Assembly (NCBI GenBank): GCA_029531795.1
Contig: JAPEIS010000001.1
Location: forward strand, 7,254,001 to 7,318,000
DNA: 64,000 bases
Direction of reading: 5' to 3'
DNA from: Sclerotinia nivalis
Lineage: Eukaryota; Ascomycota; Leotiomycetes; Helotiales; Sclerotiniaceae
This document shows positions 1 to 10,722 of the stretch, one piece after another. Numbering within the stretch: position 1 is the stretch's first letter; each line of letters begins with the position of its first letter. Both the position numbers and the translations under genes were made by a program. The notes beneath the pieces were generated by a model. The model ran no database searches and was not told the origin of the DNA. It worked only from the letters and a program-made list of their open reading frames with translations.

Positions 1-579
1 AGCTAGAGTATTTCACCCCAGCAAGTATACCATGAGCCATTACGGCTACAGCAAAGCGTCGCAAAGGATAATCATGCCTGCTCTTCGTGAAATCGAAAAT
101 TAATTCTGCCTCCTTGAATACCACAAAGTCGCCGCCATTCTGAAGTGAATCTTGAAAGGAATCCATGGCGAAGTTCATAAGCTGCTCGCTCTGGTACTTG
201 TCGGCAAAGATATACAATCCAATGGTAGGGACATCGTGGTTGTCTTCTGTATAGATGTCCGGGATTCGCTTTGGCAGGTTTCCAACTTGTTTGGCATACA
301 TCCAATTGACGAAGGCTTCAAAGATGTATGGCTTGTCCTCTGGTAGATCCATCCTATTCCCCATCCCTTCTTTAAAACCATTTTCTTGAAATTCAGCCCT
401 GAAGAATTCTCCAGATTTGGATATAAGTTTCTTGTGGACTGAGAACTTCTTCTTTCTGCTCCAACAAAGATGTGAACAAGCTCATCGCCGAGATCGCCAA
501 GACCACTGCAGTTATTATTAGCTACTGTCGATGCCCATCAGTATTTGGGCAAGGGTACCTACCTTAGACGCCCCGCCAT
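1..579 (-). pseudogene. BTB/POZ-domain protein gene, frameshifted, runs off the left edge
   Basis: I read this on the minus strand. ATG is at 579-577 and exon 1 ends at 563. A 57 bp intron (562-506) has donor GTAGGT, branch GCTAAT and acceptor GCAG. Exon 2 continues past position 1. It encodes GDLGDELVHIFVGAE, then FSVHKKL...SGEFFRAEF, then LPEDKPYIFEAFVNWMY and LYIFADKYQSEQLMNFAMDS. This order is the usual fungal BTB fold with its following helices, a protein-protein interaction module often linked to cullin-3 adaptors. The reading frame changes at about 446-455 (GAAAGAAGAAG on the minus strand), where one base seems to be missing from an A-rich run. No intron can fit there. It is therefore either a pseudogene in this strain or a sequencing or assembly slip. 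The family assignment is firm; the function of this member is unknown. Confidence 0.7.
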
Positions 580-1484
580 GATTGTCTAGAATATTTTGGA
601 AGGAAGAACTTATCGATATAAGCGTTTCAGGCTGATCGAATAAATTTATGGCCGGGGTAAATTCGTTTCTTGAGACCCTCTTGATAACCACACAAAAAGC
701 TTTAATAACCAAATCTCAAGCTTTTTGTAAAGGTTCCTCTTCAAAGCCAAGAGAAAGAGTTGTAAAATTGCAGATAGATCTTGCCCACAGATGTCAGTGT
801 CATACCTAACAAGATTTTTCGGAAAGGTGACTTGAAATTTCGATCAGATATGGGGAGAAGAGAAATCAACTAATATCACGACTTGATTTAGTGGTACACG
901 GTGAATTTTATATTCACCTCAAGGCGCTATTTGGCTGGTGGTTTCGGTTTCAATTTTCATCTCTGATTGGAACTTTCAATTGGTATTTTGCGCCGAATTT
1001 TAGAGACAATTGCTAAGATGCGAATCTGAACAGTGAATGTGATGAAGATAACACGTACTGACTTAATGAAGAAATCTTTCGGCATAACACCAGCCTGCAA
1101 ATTTGAGGCTACTTTTCATATACAACAGAATACATTGCAAAAGTAACTGATCTTAATACAAATCTATTATTATTTAGATATTACCTGTATGAAGAAGTCC
1201 ATGTCTATGATCTATCCACATGCCATAACCATGCAATCATCCGCCCCATCATGATCGTAACGAATGTTACTGCCCCATATCCCGCCAATACTATCACCGC
1301 TATGCCTAGAACCAAAGTACAAAAAGGAATGACTAAATCCAACCAGCACTATGCATATGCACTCAAAAAAATAGGAATGTTGAATCGCTGCTTAAAGCCA
1401 CCATGCTCAAAACCATAACCATTAAAGAAAACACAATCTAGATCAGGCCTCCCGACCGATCGCAACGCCAATGCCACGCCCTGC
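580..1484. other. intergenic region
   Basis: This holds the upstream side of the BTB gene and the downstream side of the secreted-protein gene. I see no coding exon, RNA gene or clear repeat in it. Confidence 0.5.
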
Positions 1485-2162
1485 TTAGAAGTTGGGGAGG
1501 CAGATCTGGGTGCCATATGTCACGAACAATCCATAGTTTCGAGGAGCGGTATTGTTGACGCGGAACTGGTAAACAGAAGCCTCGTTCTCGTTTGGGCCGG
1601 TCAAGTTGGCGATACCCATGATGAACTCAGCCTTCGAGGCCGAAGAGCAGTCAAAGGGACCGATGTAAGTCTTCTGTCCAGCTATCAAGGTAGACAATGC
1701 AAATTCGTCGACATTTGGTGCGCTATCCACAGGGAAAACATCCCAGAATGTGAGGTCACTGGAGTCGATGGCTATGGAGGGACTGAATGTTTGAACCTGC
1801 GGGTTCAATGGTCCTTGAATGACCTCGTAGTCATTTTTGTTTTCGGGGAATGAAGACCAAAGTGCGCAGTTTTGTGCATCAGCTGGGATATCAAAAGATG
1901 CATAAGTGTATTCCCGCGAGGTCCATGCCGTTCCATTCCATGTTGCACCCATGCCGAAATTACCTTGGCTGGGGTCGGAAGCGTCCTGAGATAGTGTGTT
2001 ATAAGCGATGTGTTGCGGCTTTCCTTCCCAGATGTCCTCGAGAACTCCTGGCCACAAAGCTGCGCAGTAATTGGGAGCGGAGGAGCCACCGGCCGGTGTG
2101 GGCGCGGCGGATGCAAAGCCTATGGCGGCGACGAGGGCGAATGTGGAAGTTGTGAAGAGCAT
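1485..2162 (-). CDS. small secreted protein, 225 aa, function unknown
   Basis: This is a single uninterrupted exon. Residues 1-20 form a classical signal peptide (MLFTTSTFALVAAIGFASA) with a small-residue cleavage site before APTPAGG. The mature protein of about 205 residues is acidic and rich in aromatic residues. It has N-glycosylation sequons (NGT, NLT, NNT) and four cysteines (in NYC, QNC, FDC and QIC), so two disulfides are possible. The layout, with a central FDIPADAQNC segment and a C-terminal NYGLFVTYG strand, resembles secreted But2-C-like beta proteins of filamentous ascomycetes, but I cannot confirm that. A TATA-like box lies about 185 bp upstream. It is probably extracellular or wall-associated. 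I do not recognise a catalytic motif. Confidence 0.8.
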   Translation of the reverse strand: MLFTTSTFALVAAIGFASAAPTPAGGSSAPNYCAALWPGVLEDIWEGKPQHIAYNTLSQDASDPSQGNFGMGATWNGTAWTSREYTYASFDIPADAQNCALWSSFPENKNDYEVIQGPLNPQVQTFSPSIAIDSSDLTFWDVFPVDSAPNVDEFALSTLIAGQKTYIGPFDCSSASKAEFIMGIANLTGPNENEASVYQFRVNNTAPRNYGLFVTYGTQICLPNF

Positions 2163-2346
2163 TATGAAGTTGAGGTGTTCTGGTTATTATGTGTGAAGCA
2201 AATATATTCGGGTGATTTGATAGAATAAGAGAAAGTGGAAGTAGTTACTAGACTGCGATGCTTAGAGATGAGAAATTATTGTGAGAATGCTTGATGTTGA
2301 TGATTTTGACGGTGATGATAATGGCAGTTGAGGCAGAAAAGCCAAA

Positions 2347-2356
2347 GTATATATAC
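2347..2356 (-). promoter_or_regulatory. TATA-like box upstream of the secreted-protein gene
   Basis: GTATATATAC lies about 185 bp upstream of the ATG at 2162 on the minus strand. The position and composition suit a core promoter. This is inferred from sequence only. Confidence 0.4.
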
Positions 2357-3621
2357 CTCGATCAAAGGCATCGCCATTCAGTAATACCTTCACTTTCAGT
2401 AGATTCCGACTCAGCCTACAGTTTTGTTGGAAGGCTTTTTCCCGTATCTGCTAGTTGAAAGTTCATATACGAATATAGAAACACAATCTACAAATCGTGA
2501 TCGTATTCTGTTTTTGCTGTGTAATGCTTGTTTGTATGGCTAAGGGACTGGCTGTTGGTAACGAATGATATCACCACAAAGTTGTTCTGCTATTATGAAC
2601 TAGAAGAAATCTATTTCGAGAATAAAATGGCTAGGTGAGGGGCACAGTAAAATTTCAGCAACCATGCCACATTATGAGGCGTGACTACACCTTTTCAACG
2701 AGTCAAATAAAACTAGCCACTTTGACCTTACATAGAGGCTGAGCAATGTGCCCCCTAGAGGTATCAACAATATGCAGTAGCAAGGTTGCAAGACTTCGAG
2801 CGTTTGTTTGTTATTATTAAACTCCCGGCACTGGAAGCAATACAGATAGCCCCTGTTTCACTAGAGCTTATTTCGAAGGATATTGACTGCATCCGACTGA
2901 ATCCCCGTGTCTTTGTGCGCAATTGTTTATCGACAACACTCTTATTCTTTCAAAACAATTGTTGGATCAGGCTTGAGTATCCCGAAATAACATTTTAGAG
3001 TCTGTAACCCGCGAGATTCGTATAGTGAATGGGGCCTACAGTTTCCTCGTACAGTATACCAGATCTTTTTCTCAAGAGAACTACGCCGCCTGCGCCCTTT
3101 ATTCAACTGTTGCTAATATAACCAACACTTTCTTGAGCACTCAAGTAAAACAATTGATGTCCAACAGAACATGGTAAACTTCGACACTGATCGATCTTTC
3201 GGTTTGTCACCGTACAGTAGACCACTCCATCGTTAAGACACTCGAATCTGGACATACGGATTCAATGAGAAGCTAATAAGCTCGTAGTTCTACCTAGGCA
3301 AACAACTATTGGTCTAAGGAACAGTTTAGAACTCATGGTCAGTTCGTCGGCGATTCGGATACTTCAATCTTCAGATGGTATTCGAAATCTACTAGGTACT
3401 CTCAGAATGAAGCACTTAGGTATGGATGAGTGTTTTGAGGAAGTCATCAATCAAGCGAGGTACCTGCCTTTGTTCCTCCGGATTGCGCTAAGATGACGTG
3501 GGTCATAGCTTCCGCATTCCCATCGGCCACTCCTACACCACCCAGTTCACATACATCCAAGATAGGATGATAGGATTGAATAACATACTTACCAACCATT
3601 ATATCATTCTTTTTATCAACC
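2357..3621. other. intergenic region
   Basis: This separates the divergent secreted-protein and pyroglutamyl-peptidase genes. The short open frames (for example 2786-2998) show no recognisable protein. The segment next to 3621 should contain the peptidase promoter. Confidence 0.5.
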
Positions 3622-4642
3622 ATGGGATCAATCAAGGAGAATGAGAATACACCTCCCAGACAGGAAGAAATTCGAGTTTTAGTTACTGGTTTTGCTGTGG
3701 GTTGTTTTGATATTTATTGAACCCCATTTTACCCCTCAATCGTGGAATTGCTCAAACGATATATCGCTACCAAGCTACTCATCGCATAGGAGTTTCTGAA
3801 TGCTGACCTTGACATAAAATACAGCCTTTTCGTTCGCAATATCCAATAAATCCCTCATGGGAGATCGTATCTCGTCTCCCATCATACCTCCCTACGAATT
3901 CTCAAGACGAGGGGCACCATCCACATGCAAAACCACCCATACAAAAGAATCCGCGTCGCATTCGAATTGATAATTATGAAGCACCGGTTCATGTAGGATA
4001 CAAGGCTGTTCGGGAACTTATGCCTATACTCCTCGATGAAAATCCGCATGAATATGAGCCTGATTATATATTACATATTGGGATGGCATCCGGTCGACCC
4101 TTTTACAGTTGTGAGAGACGTGGTCATCGAAGTGGATATTTCATGCGAGATGTGGATGGGAAACTATTGAATGATGAATTCAACAGATTTAAGGAGGGTG
4201 ACAAGTGGATATGGCATGACTGTCCTGAGGAACTTTTGACGAGTTTGCCATTCGATAAAATGTTTCGTCAATGGAAGGAGGCTTGTCCTGTTCGTATTGA
4301 ATCTCCTATCCATTTTCTGACATCACTGCTATATTGGTCTCCAATTCCCCCACTTCATTACTAAATACAGCCATATAGGAAGTCGATACACGCATATCCG
4401 AAGATGCTGGTAATTACCTCTGCGATTTTATATACTATACCTCACTCGCACATCGGTACAAGCAACATCGGCCTAACAAAGCAATGTTTCTGCACGTGCC
4501 GCTTGCTTCGGACGATGAATCCATACAAAAAGGTGTCAAAATTACAATTGAGTTAATCCGGGCAATGGTTGAATGTGATTTGAAAGCAACGGACACTGTC
4601 GGGGACAATAGTGATTCCGCAGAAGAAAGGGAGGGTTCGTGA
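3622..4642 (+). CDS. pyroglutamyl peptidase I (pyrrolidone-carboxylate peptidase), three exons
   Basis: It removes N-terminal pyroglutamate from peptides and is a cytosolic cysteine peptidase of family C15. Exons are 3622-3696, 3825-4293 and 4383-4642, giving 267 residues. The N-terminal VLVTGF strand leads into PFRSQYPINPSWEIV, as in fungal members. The catalytic triad is visible: Glu122 in HIGMASGRPFYSCERR, Cys195 in SEDAGNYLCDF and His219 in MFLHVPLASDD. Intron 1 has an unusual GTGGGT donor and a good GCTGACC branch. The exact intron 2 borders (GTATTG donor, AG at 4382) are my best phase-consistent choice and could be off by a few bases. The intron positions split the gene so that only the middle exon (from Met91) looks like an ORF by itself. 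The protein ends in an acidic tail. Confidence 0.88.
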
Positions 4643-4728
4643 ATATTCCAAATTGTGAACGTGAAATTGTATATATATATTCGCTACGGAAAATTGGCCT
4701 ACATAACAGGTGTGATGGGCATAAGGGG

Positions 4729-4840
4729 CATAACAGCATTGGCAACATTGGCAACATAACAACATTGGCAGCATTGGCAACATTGGCAACATAACAGCAT
4801 TGGCAGCATAACATCATTGGCATGGCACCACAACAGCATT
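4729..4840. repeat. imperfect GC-poor minisatellite, CATTGGCAA/CATAACA units
   Basis: Nine- to ten-base units of the type cattggcaa, cattggcag and cataacaac are repeated about ten times just downstream of the peptidase gene. The minus-strand frames through it spell artificial Cys/Gln/Asn-rich peptides. I do not regard these as genes. Confidence 0.7.
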
Positions 4841-5284
4841 AGGGCCTCAAAGGCATAATAATTATTCATGAAAAAACCGAAAGTTAAAAGAACAAGATCA
4901 AAAGAGTCGTGAGTGAATGATTTTAAATCAGGCGCAAAAGTGCTCACTTAATTATGCGATTGACAGACTATCGAGCAGAGCATGCATCAGCTCTCATGAT
5001 CCATTATGTCTGATTCTCGTTCCGGAAATAGAAAGGACAAGAGGGATGTTATCTGCTGGCACTGGTATCATTTCACCTACAACTTCACGACTCCTTCTAC
5101 ACTCCTCATATTGCATTGCGGACAATTTCATGATTCATAATCTGGTATATACATTCGTTCCCACATAACATTTAATCTACTGTACATTATTCATATCTTC
5201 ATTTTCATTCCCCATCATTAGCCCAACATTATCATCATCCCATATTCCGCCGACCTTCCCAACCCCAACCTTCCACCATACCAT

Positions 5285-7160
5285 CTAAGCATAGCCAACC
5301 GGACTTATACATCCGAAACTCGTCGCGTGTCCCAACGCGAAACCCGCAATGATACTCTTAATACTCGAGTACATGCCCAAAATTGCCGTAGCGGCACTTG
5401 CCAAAAAGAACAAGAAGCAGAAAATTTTCAGCCACCATCTTGGCGCAAGTCCTCTCTTCCATCGACTCATGTCTTTCCAGCTATCGATTCGGTTTACTTG
5501 TCCGGTGACAGGATCGTATGTTTCGTCGGCGTGCATGGCGTCTTCTTTGATCATCATACCGAAATACAAGAGCGTGGGGAAAGTATAAGTAAATTGCATG
5601 ATACAGACAGCAGCGACGAGCGAAGAGATATTGGTGAATTGAGGAACGGCGGATCCGACGACGAAGGCAAAGGCCCAGTACAGGGGTACCATGGCGACCC
5701 AGACGATCCTTCCTTTTTTGCTGTTGAGTTCTGGGCCATCGAAGAGATCTTCAACGATGTTTTGGTAGATGACTTTGATACCAATGTTACCGTAAAGAAC
5801 TGCGGCGATGAGACCAGAGACGAGGGAGAGCGCGTTGGTGACGGTTTGCCAAGCGTAGGGAGATAATCCTTGATTGGCAGGGTTGTAGGTGAATTGACCT
5901 TGTTGGGAGTAAACAACGCAACCGAAAATGAGATAGCAGACGAAGATGAATATTTCAGCTAGGAATTGAGCCTTGATGAAGTCGAGTGGTCGTTTCATTT
6001 CGGCCATGAATTCACAGTACAACATTGCGCCACCGTAAGCATAGACGATCTGCATAGCGGAACTTAATTGAGAGTCGAAAGTCGCGCCAGCAGGAATCCA
6101 AATGGTGTGCTTAATAGGACCTTTCGGAATACCGAAAGATTGAAGCGCCGCGGCATAGTTGGGAGGACTGTGTGCGGCAACACCCATGGTCATCAAAATA
6201 ACGAGGATGTTCAACCAAATGGCGAAATTGGCTAGATGGCCAAACTTCTGCAGAGAGCGAATCTGACCAAAGACCATACCAGCGAGTACCCAGACCAAGA
6301 TACAGATGGAAAAGCAGAGCTTATATTTGGACATTTCGGATAGACCTTGGCCATTGGAGATGACAATGACACCGACATTGAATAAAAGTTGGATACTTTG
6401 TAGGAGATTGATAGCGTGGCGAGCGTAAGTTCCGAAACTTGTAAACGTTAGATGCGCACTAATAGAATTGGGTATGGCTGGCGAATCTTACATTCTGAAT
6501 CCCAAGTCTCCAAAGGTCCTCATGGGCCATCTATCACTGTCGAGCTTCAAGAACATGCTCCAGATTTGCCATCCAGCGAAGAAGGCCATGATTCCCATGA
6601 AGAAGTACATCATCACACCTCCAATATATCCGAATTGTGAAACAGAGTATGGTGCATTTGATGGCCCTAAAATATCGGTGGTGATGAGATATACACTATT
6701 TAATTGTCAGATAAAATATAGCTTTATTCAAGAACTCAACTTACACAGCTCCCCAAGTAGCATTTCTAGCTGCTCGAGATGCGCTTTCCCATTCACCAGC
6801 TCCGACATACGGAGCATTTTGACCTTTGGAGATAGAGCTAGGTTTTGACTCATTGATTGCTTGAGGATCGATCTTCTCATCCCTCATTTCTGGAAGAGCC
6901 TTTTTCTCATCCCCAATTTCCCTTCTCGCAACGTTGTCTGTTCCGGCAAGATATTCCTGGTACATCCTCTCCCGTTCCTCTGGACCAAGTCCGTTCATCT
7001 CTTGTTCCCGTTGAATCTTTGCGAAATACAAGTATTCCTCGAAGGGAACATTGGGGTCGTGCATCTTGCGACGAACGGCCGTGGCTATTTCCACCTCACC
7101 GATTCCTTCAATGCGAGGGTCGCCGCCATCGAGGGCAAGATTTCCTAAATTGTTGGCCAT
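5285..7160 (-). CDS. amino-acid transporter of the AAAP family (fungal neutral amino-acid permease type)
   Basis: Three exons encode 590 residues: 7160-6745, 6695-6492 and 6437-5285. Intron 1 (49 bp, GTAAGT donor, CTGAC branch) and intron 2 (54 bp, GTAAGA donor, CTAAC branch) keep the frame exactly. The first 135 or so residues are a hydrophilic cytosolic tail rich in Glu/Arg (MANNLGNLALDGG...). They are followed by about eleven hydrophobic segments, starting near YLITTDILGPSNAPYSVSQFGYIGG. The segment VISNGQGLSEM and the later MLYCEFMAEMKRPLDF are typical of the fungal members related to the N. crassa neutral amino-acid permease. It is expected to import amino acids by proton symport at the plasma or vacuolar membrane. 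The substrate cannot be read from the sequence. The last exon holds nine or so membrane spans and ends in SFGCISPVGYA. Confidence 0.9.
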
Positions 7161-8914
7161 GATTGAAATCTGTAGGAGACGAATTGAGGCTTCCGAGAAG
7201 GGACAATGTGGAATTCAAAGATATATATGAATAATTGTGCTTCTTATCTGGTGGATTCCTCACATGCCTGGAGGATGGATATCCGCCCCAACCGCGTTCC
7301 TGATTTCCAGATGCAGTATTATATCATTACAAATTGACCAACTCTATTAACCTGTTTGGTGAAGGGTGGAGACGTATAAGTGCCCCACCCATTGAGCATT
7401 GAAAAAGGAGCATTATCACTGGATGAAATACAAATGAACAACCCACATTGTCATATCTATTACTTGATAAAACCGACTATCCTCCACATTGTTTCAATCA
7501 GATATAGTTCGATATGGAAGGAAACTGTCCACATATCAAAAATGGAGAACCATGATCAAAGCGGAAGGTGGTTGAAATACAACATACCACCTACAAATTA
7601 CAAATACGAATGAGAGACGTGTGACTCGATCCGCGATTCGTGCTCACTGTACGTACTGTCGTTGACACAAGCTTTCAGGCGTGTGCGGAAAGGCGGAAAG
7701 ACGGAAAGACCGACGGATTTTTGCATTTGCCAAGGTTGTCATCGTTGGACGATTCCAGCAATCTGGGAATAATTTGATTGATCCACTCGCGCCATATTTT
7801 GTACATGTCAATGCTGCAAAAGGATCGGAACAGAGGGAAAAGTCCGTGTTAGATTCCACATTAGCCACACAAAACTGGGTCAATTTAGAAAATTTTGCCT
7901 CGGAGCGTGCCAAGGTAAAGAAGAATGAATAACAATACGGAAACAACACTGGTGATGCAAAAAGCCCTCAAGCGATGCCACTGAAACCAAAAAAGAAGCA
8001 ATCATGAGCTTGTACATATACCGCTCATATGTTGCGGTCTCCAAGCAATGCATTCGGCAGTGCTGGCTATTGCGATATTTCCATGTGCTCCCCGCCCTGT
8101 GATGTCTCATCCTTGGGGATACCTAGGTCCAACAACCACGACGAGAATACGAGCACCTTCTTAAATTAGAGTAGCGTGTTCTGCTTTGATCGGCCGATAT
8201 GAGTGGATTTGCTGAGAGATAACCTAAAAGCTCAATTGACCGCCTTCAGGAACCCAGCCCTTTTGGCCCACAAAGTAAAATTTCTCCTGAATAGCGGGGA
8301 GGCCTCTAAGGGCCAATCCAATTCGTTATCAACAGTTTCGAGCCAGTGCCCTTTTAGCAGCTGGAAAGACGACACGGCAGGTACAAAGAATGCGGTGGAT
8401 ATGGATATGTGAAAGGTCATATTCGACAGCAGAAGAAGGGCTGGCATAACATCAACCCCACCTTACTTATGGTGTGTAATGTTGGGGAAAGAAAAACATT
8501 GTACAAAATACATGTCCTTCATTAATAACACACAAAAATATTTCGAATGGTGCTGAGTTGAATACCTATTTCAGGGATTCGTGAGATGTTTGCGTTATCG
8601 CTGAGGGCAGATTATGGAATCTCTTAATGTGGCCAAGTCCCGTGATCCCCTGGATGCAATGTAAATCATGTGATGTAGCTTCGAACAGGGGCCAAGCACA
8701 TCTTGAACCCCATTAAAAAGAGAGTCTTCTTTGAAAAAGTCACCGAGATAGTGCTCTGTCGAATCCAACTGCTCTTTAATCAAACCAACATGAGTTAGTA
8801 CTGGAAATAACCTCTTCTGGAGACCACTCATGTCCTTTACATGTAAGAAACCAAGATGCTATCAGTAAACTAGGACCTTCATTTTATAAGACATGGAAGC
8901 CCAGTATCCAGTGA
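7161..8914. other. intergenic region with no confident gene
   Basis: The first few hundred bases should hold the transporter promoter. Two short open frames, 7681-7932 (+, 83 codons) and 8595-8831 (-, 78 codons), have protein-like composition but no motif, partner exons or good start context. I leave them unannotated. Confidence 0.4.
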
Positions 8915-9224
8915 TACGGAGGTCGCACCACGTATGGGTGTGACTATAGGCCTTACAGGGCTATCTCCACTGTAGTACACTATAATCGAGATTAATCGAG
9001 TCAATCCAGATTAAACCCTATAAATTAGCATTTGACTCCTTATAAATTAATTCTTGAACAAATATAAATACTACTGAACGAAATCGAAAGCAACCTAAAT
9101 ATAGGCTATTTGACCCTAATTTGAACTAGTTTAAGTTCAAATTGGAAAGCTTACAAAGGCCGCTATAGTGTTCAAGGCCCTGTAAAGCCCGATATTCGCA
9201 TCCATACGTGGTGCGACCTCCGTA
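8915..9224. mobile_element. MITE, 310 bp, Tc1/mariner type with TA target duplication
   Basis: The ends are an inverted pair, perfect over the first 23 bases (TACGGAGGTCGCACCACGTA and on) and imperfect for about 25 more, up to a shared TTACAGGGC. Each end includes the TA dinucleotide expected for a Tc1/mariner target duplication. The interior is AT-rich (several ataaatta and ttgaac stretches) and has no coding capacity. It is therefore a non-autonomous element that needs a transposase in trans. The TIRs differ mainly by C/T or G/A, suggesting moderate age. Confidence 0.9.
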
Positions 9225-10067
9225 CTAGTGAGATTGTCTACTCCACAACATGAAAGGGACCCCAAAGACCGGGTGTTTGGTTCTCTTGTGTGTTCCAGAT
9301 CAAGATAGAGTCTGTTCGAAGTACAGATGGGTTAGGGTTCGGGCGAAGTTCGGACCTGTTCTGGATTGCTTGTCATGTATATCTTCAACCTCCAAATTGC
9401 TCTATTTAAGGAGGAAATGTAGCTCCTCGTGCGTGTCAAAAAGTAGTTTTAGGTGCATCTACCATCGAAAAAGGATTCCAGTACCGCGGATGGCTTACTT
9501 AGGCTGTTGCTGCACCGTCCCCTTCCCGCCAACCAATACCCGATTTTGAGTTTAGGACTTTGTGTACACAGTTACTATAGGATATAAGAGCAGTAGTGAG
9601 ATGGATATTTCTCAACTGTCCGCTGTCAAGGTAGGAGCCATTTAACTGAATATTAATGTCCTTTTTTCTACTACGATTCACATAGTAAATTGCACTCAGC
9701 TATCAGCAGATTCCGTACTCTAAAAGAATAGATCTGGTTGGGTGATTTCAGATGATAGTTTTGCTCTGCGTCAAAATTCAAGAAGAATCTGCAGTATAAG
9801 AAAGGCTCATTGTAATTGAAAACATATTGTGTTCGATACATGGGACATTTATCACCGAGTATCATAACACAGAAGGAATATATCATGAATGGAATTTTTT
9901 CCTGTTTAAACGAAAAGAGAGCACATTGGTATCCATATCTCAGAAGGAAAGACTGTTGCAATTTCATTTGCTACCTAGATCTGTATACAGCGGCTTTTGA
10001 CAATCTGATACCCGGCAATCTGAAATCCGGCTACCTGTGACCAGATGATTTCGGCATTCACATTCAT
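9225..10067. other. intergenic region
   Basis: This lies between the MITE and the lectin stop codon. I find no gene. Several open frames under 100 codons overlap on both strands and look like chance. Confidence 0.5.
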
Positions 10068-10722
10068 TTACTTGGCGTCAAAGTACCACTTTTGGTTATC
10101 GGCATTCTGCGCACTGGCAGAGAGGACATCGGTTCCACTTTGAGTAGAAAAGTTCTTCACGGTAAGCTGACCGCGGCCTGGCAACTTGCTGTTGATACTA
10201 TAATTTCCAGATCAGCAATCTTTGTTCATTGAGTTGCTCATGGAAAATAAAAGAATGACACTCACGTGAAGACCTCGTACTGGTGTGTAGTAGCAGCTTT
10301 GATGGTCCAGCGGGCCGAAGGATCAGTCGGGGAGATTTGGGGAGTGGAGACAACGTGGCTTTCCTCTAGAAGTGCGAATTAGCATGTGAATCAAACCCTA
10401 ACAAGTATGGAAATACTAACGAGTAGCGGTGAGGAAATAGCCGCTGCGAACGTTGATGATCAGATACTCAGCGCTGTCCCCAGAGCCAGCGACGAGTGCT
10501 ACCTGCCACTTAGCATTATCGCTTGGTGTATCACCACGAGTACTTTGAAATTTACGGCGGCATTAGTGACTATCATTTGTAATGTGTCAATGCGGTTTTC
10601 AGGCAGACTCACTATGTCCTAACCACTGCTCCTGGTTCGAGCTTGCCATCCCAGGCATTAAGATTGAGGGATGGAGCCTGGTATGGCACGATCTCATAGG
10701 TACCAACGCCCTGAAAGCCCAT
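10068..10722 (-). CDS. ricin-B-like (beta-trefoil) lectin of the Sclerotinia agglutinin type
   Basis: Four exons on the minus strand are 10722-10613, 10542-10421, 10365-10266 and 10197-10068. The introns are 70, 55 and 68 bp and phase-consistent. The 153-residue product starts MGFQGVGTYEIVPYQ and ends NADNQKWYFDAK. Three trefoil repeats show the QxW-type signatures AKWQV, ARWTI and QKWYF. Length, motifs and composition match the family of the Sclerotinia sclerotiorum agglutinin, which binds Gal/GalNAc through one site. There is no signal peptide, as expected for these cytoplasmic lectins, and no catalytic domain is attached. A TATTTAAG box lies about 125 bp upstream of the ATG. The likely role is defence against fungivores or storage in resting structures; that is inference. 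The family assignment is strong. Confidence 0.93.

Noticed and set aside
4542..4947. Cys-rich peptides (CCQCC) on the minus strand as a small secreted effector
   Set aside because: They are read across the minisatellite in several frames and have no real signal peptide.
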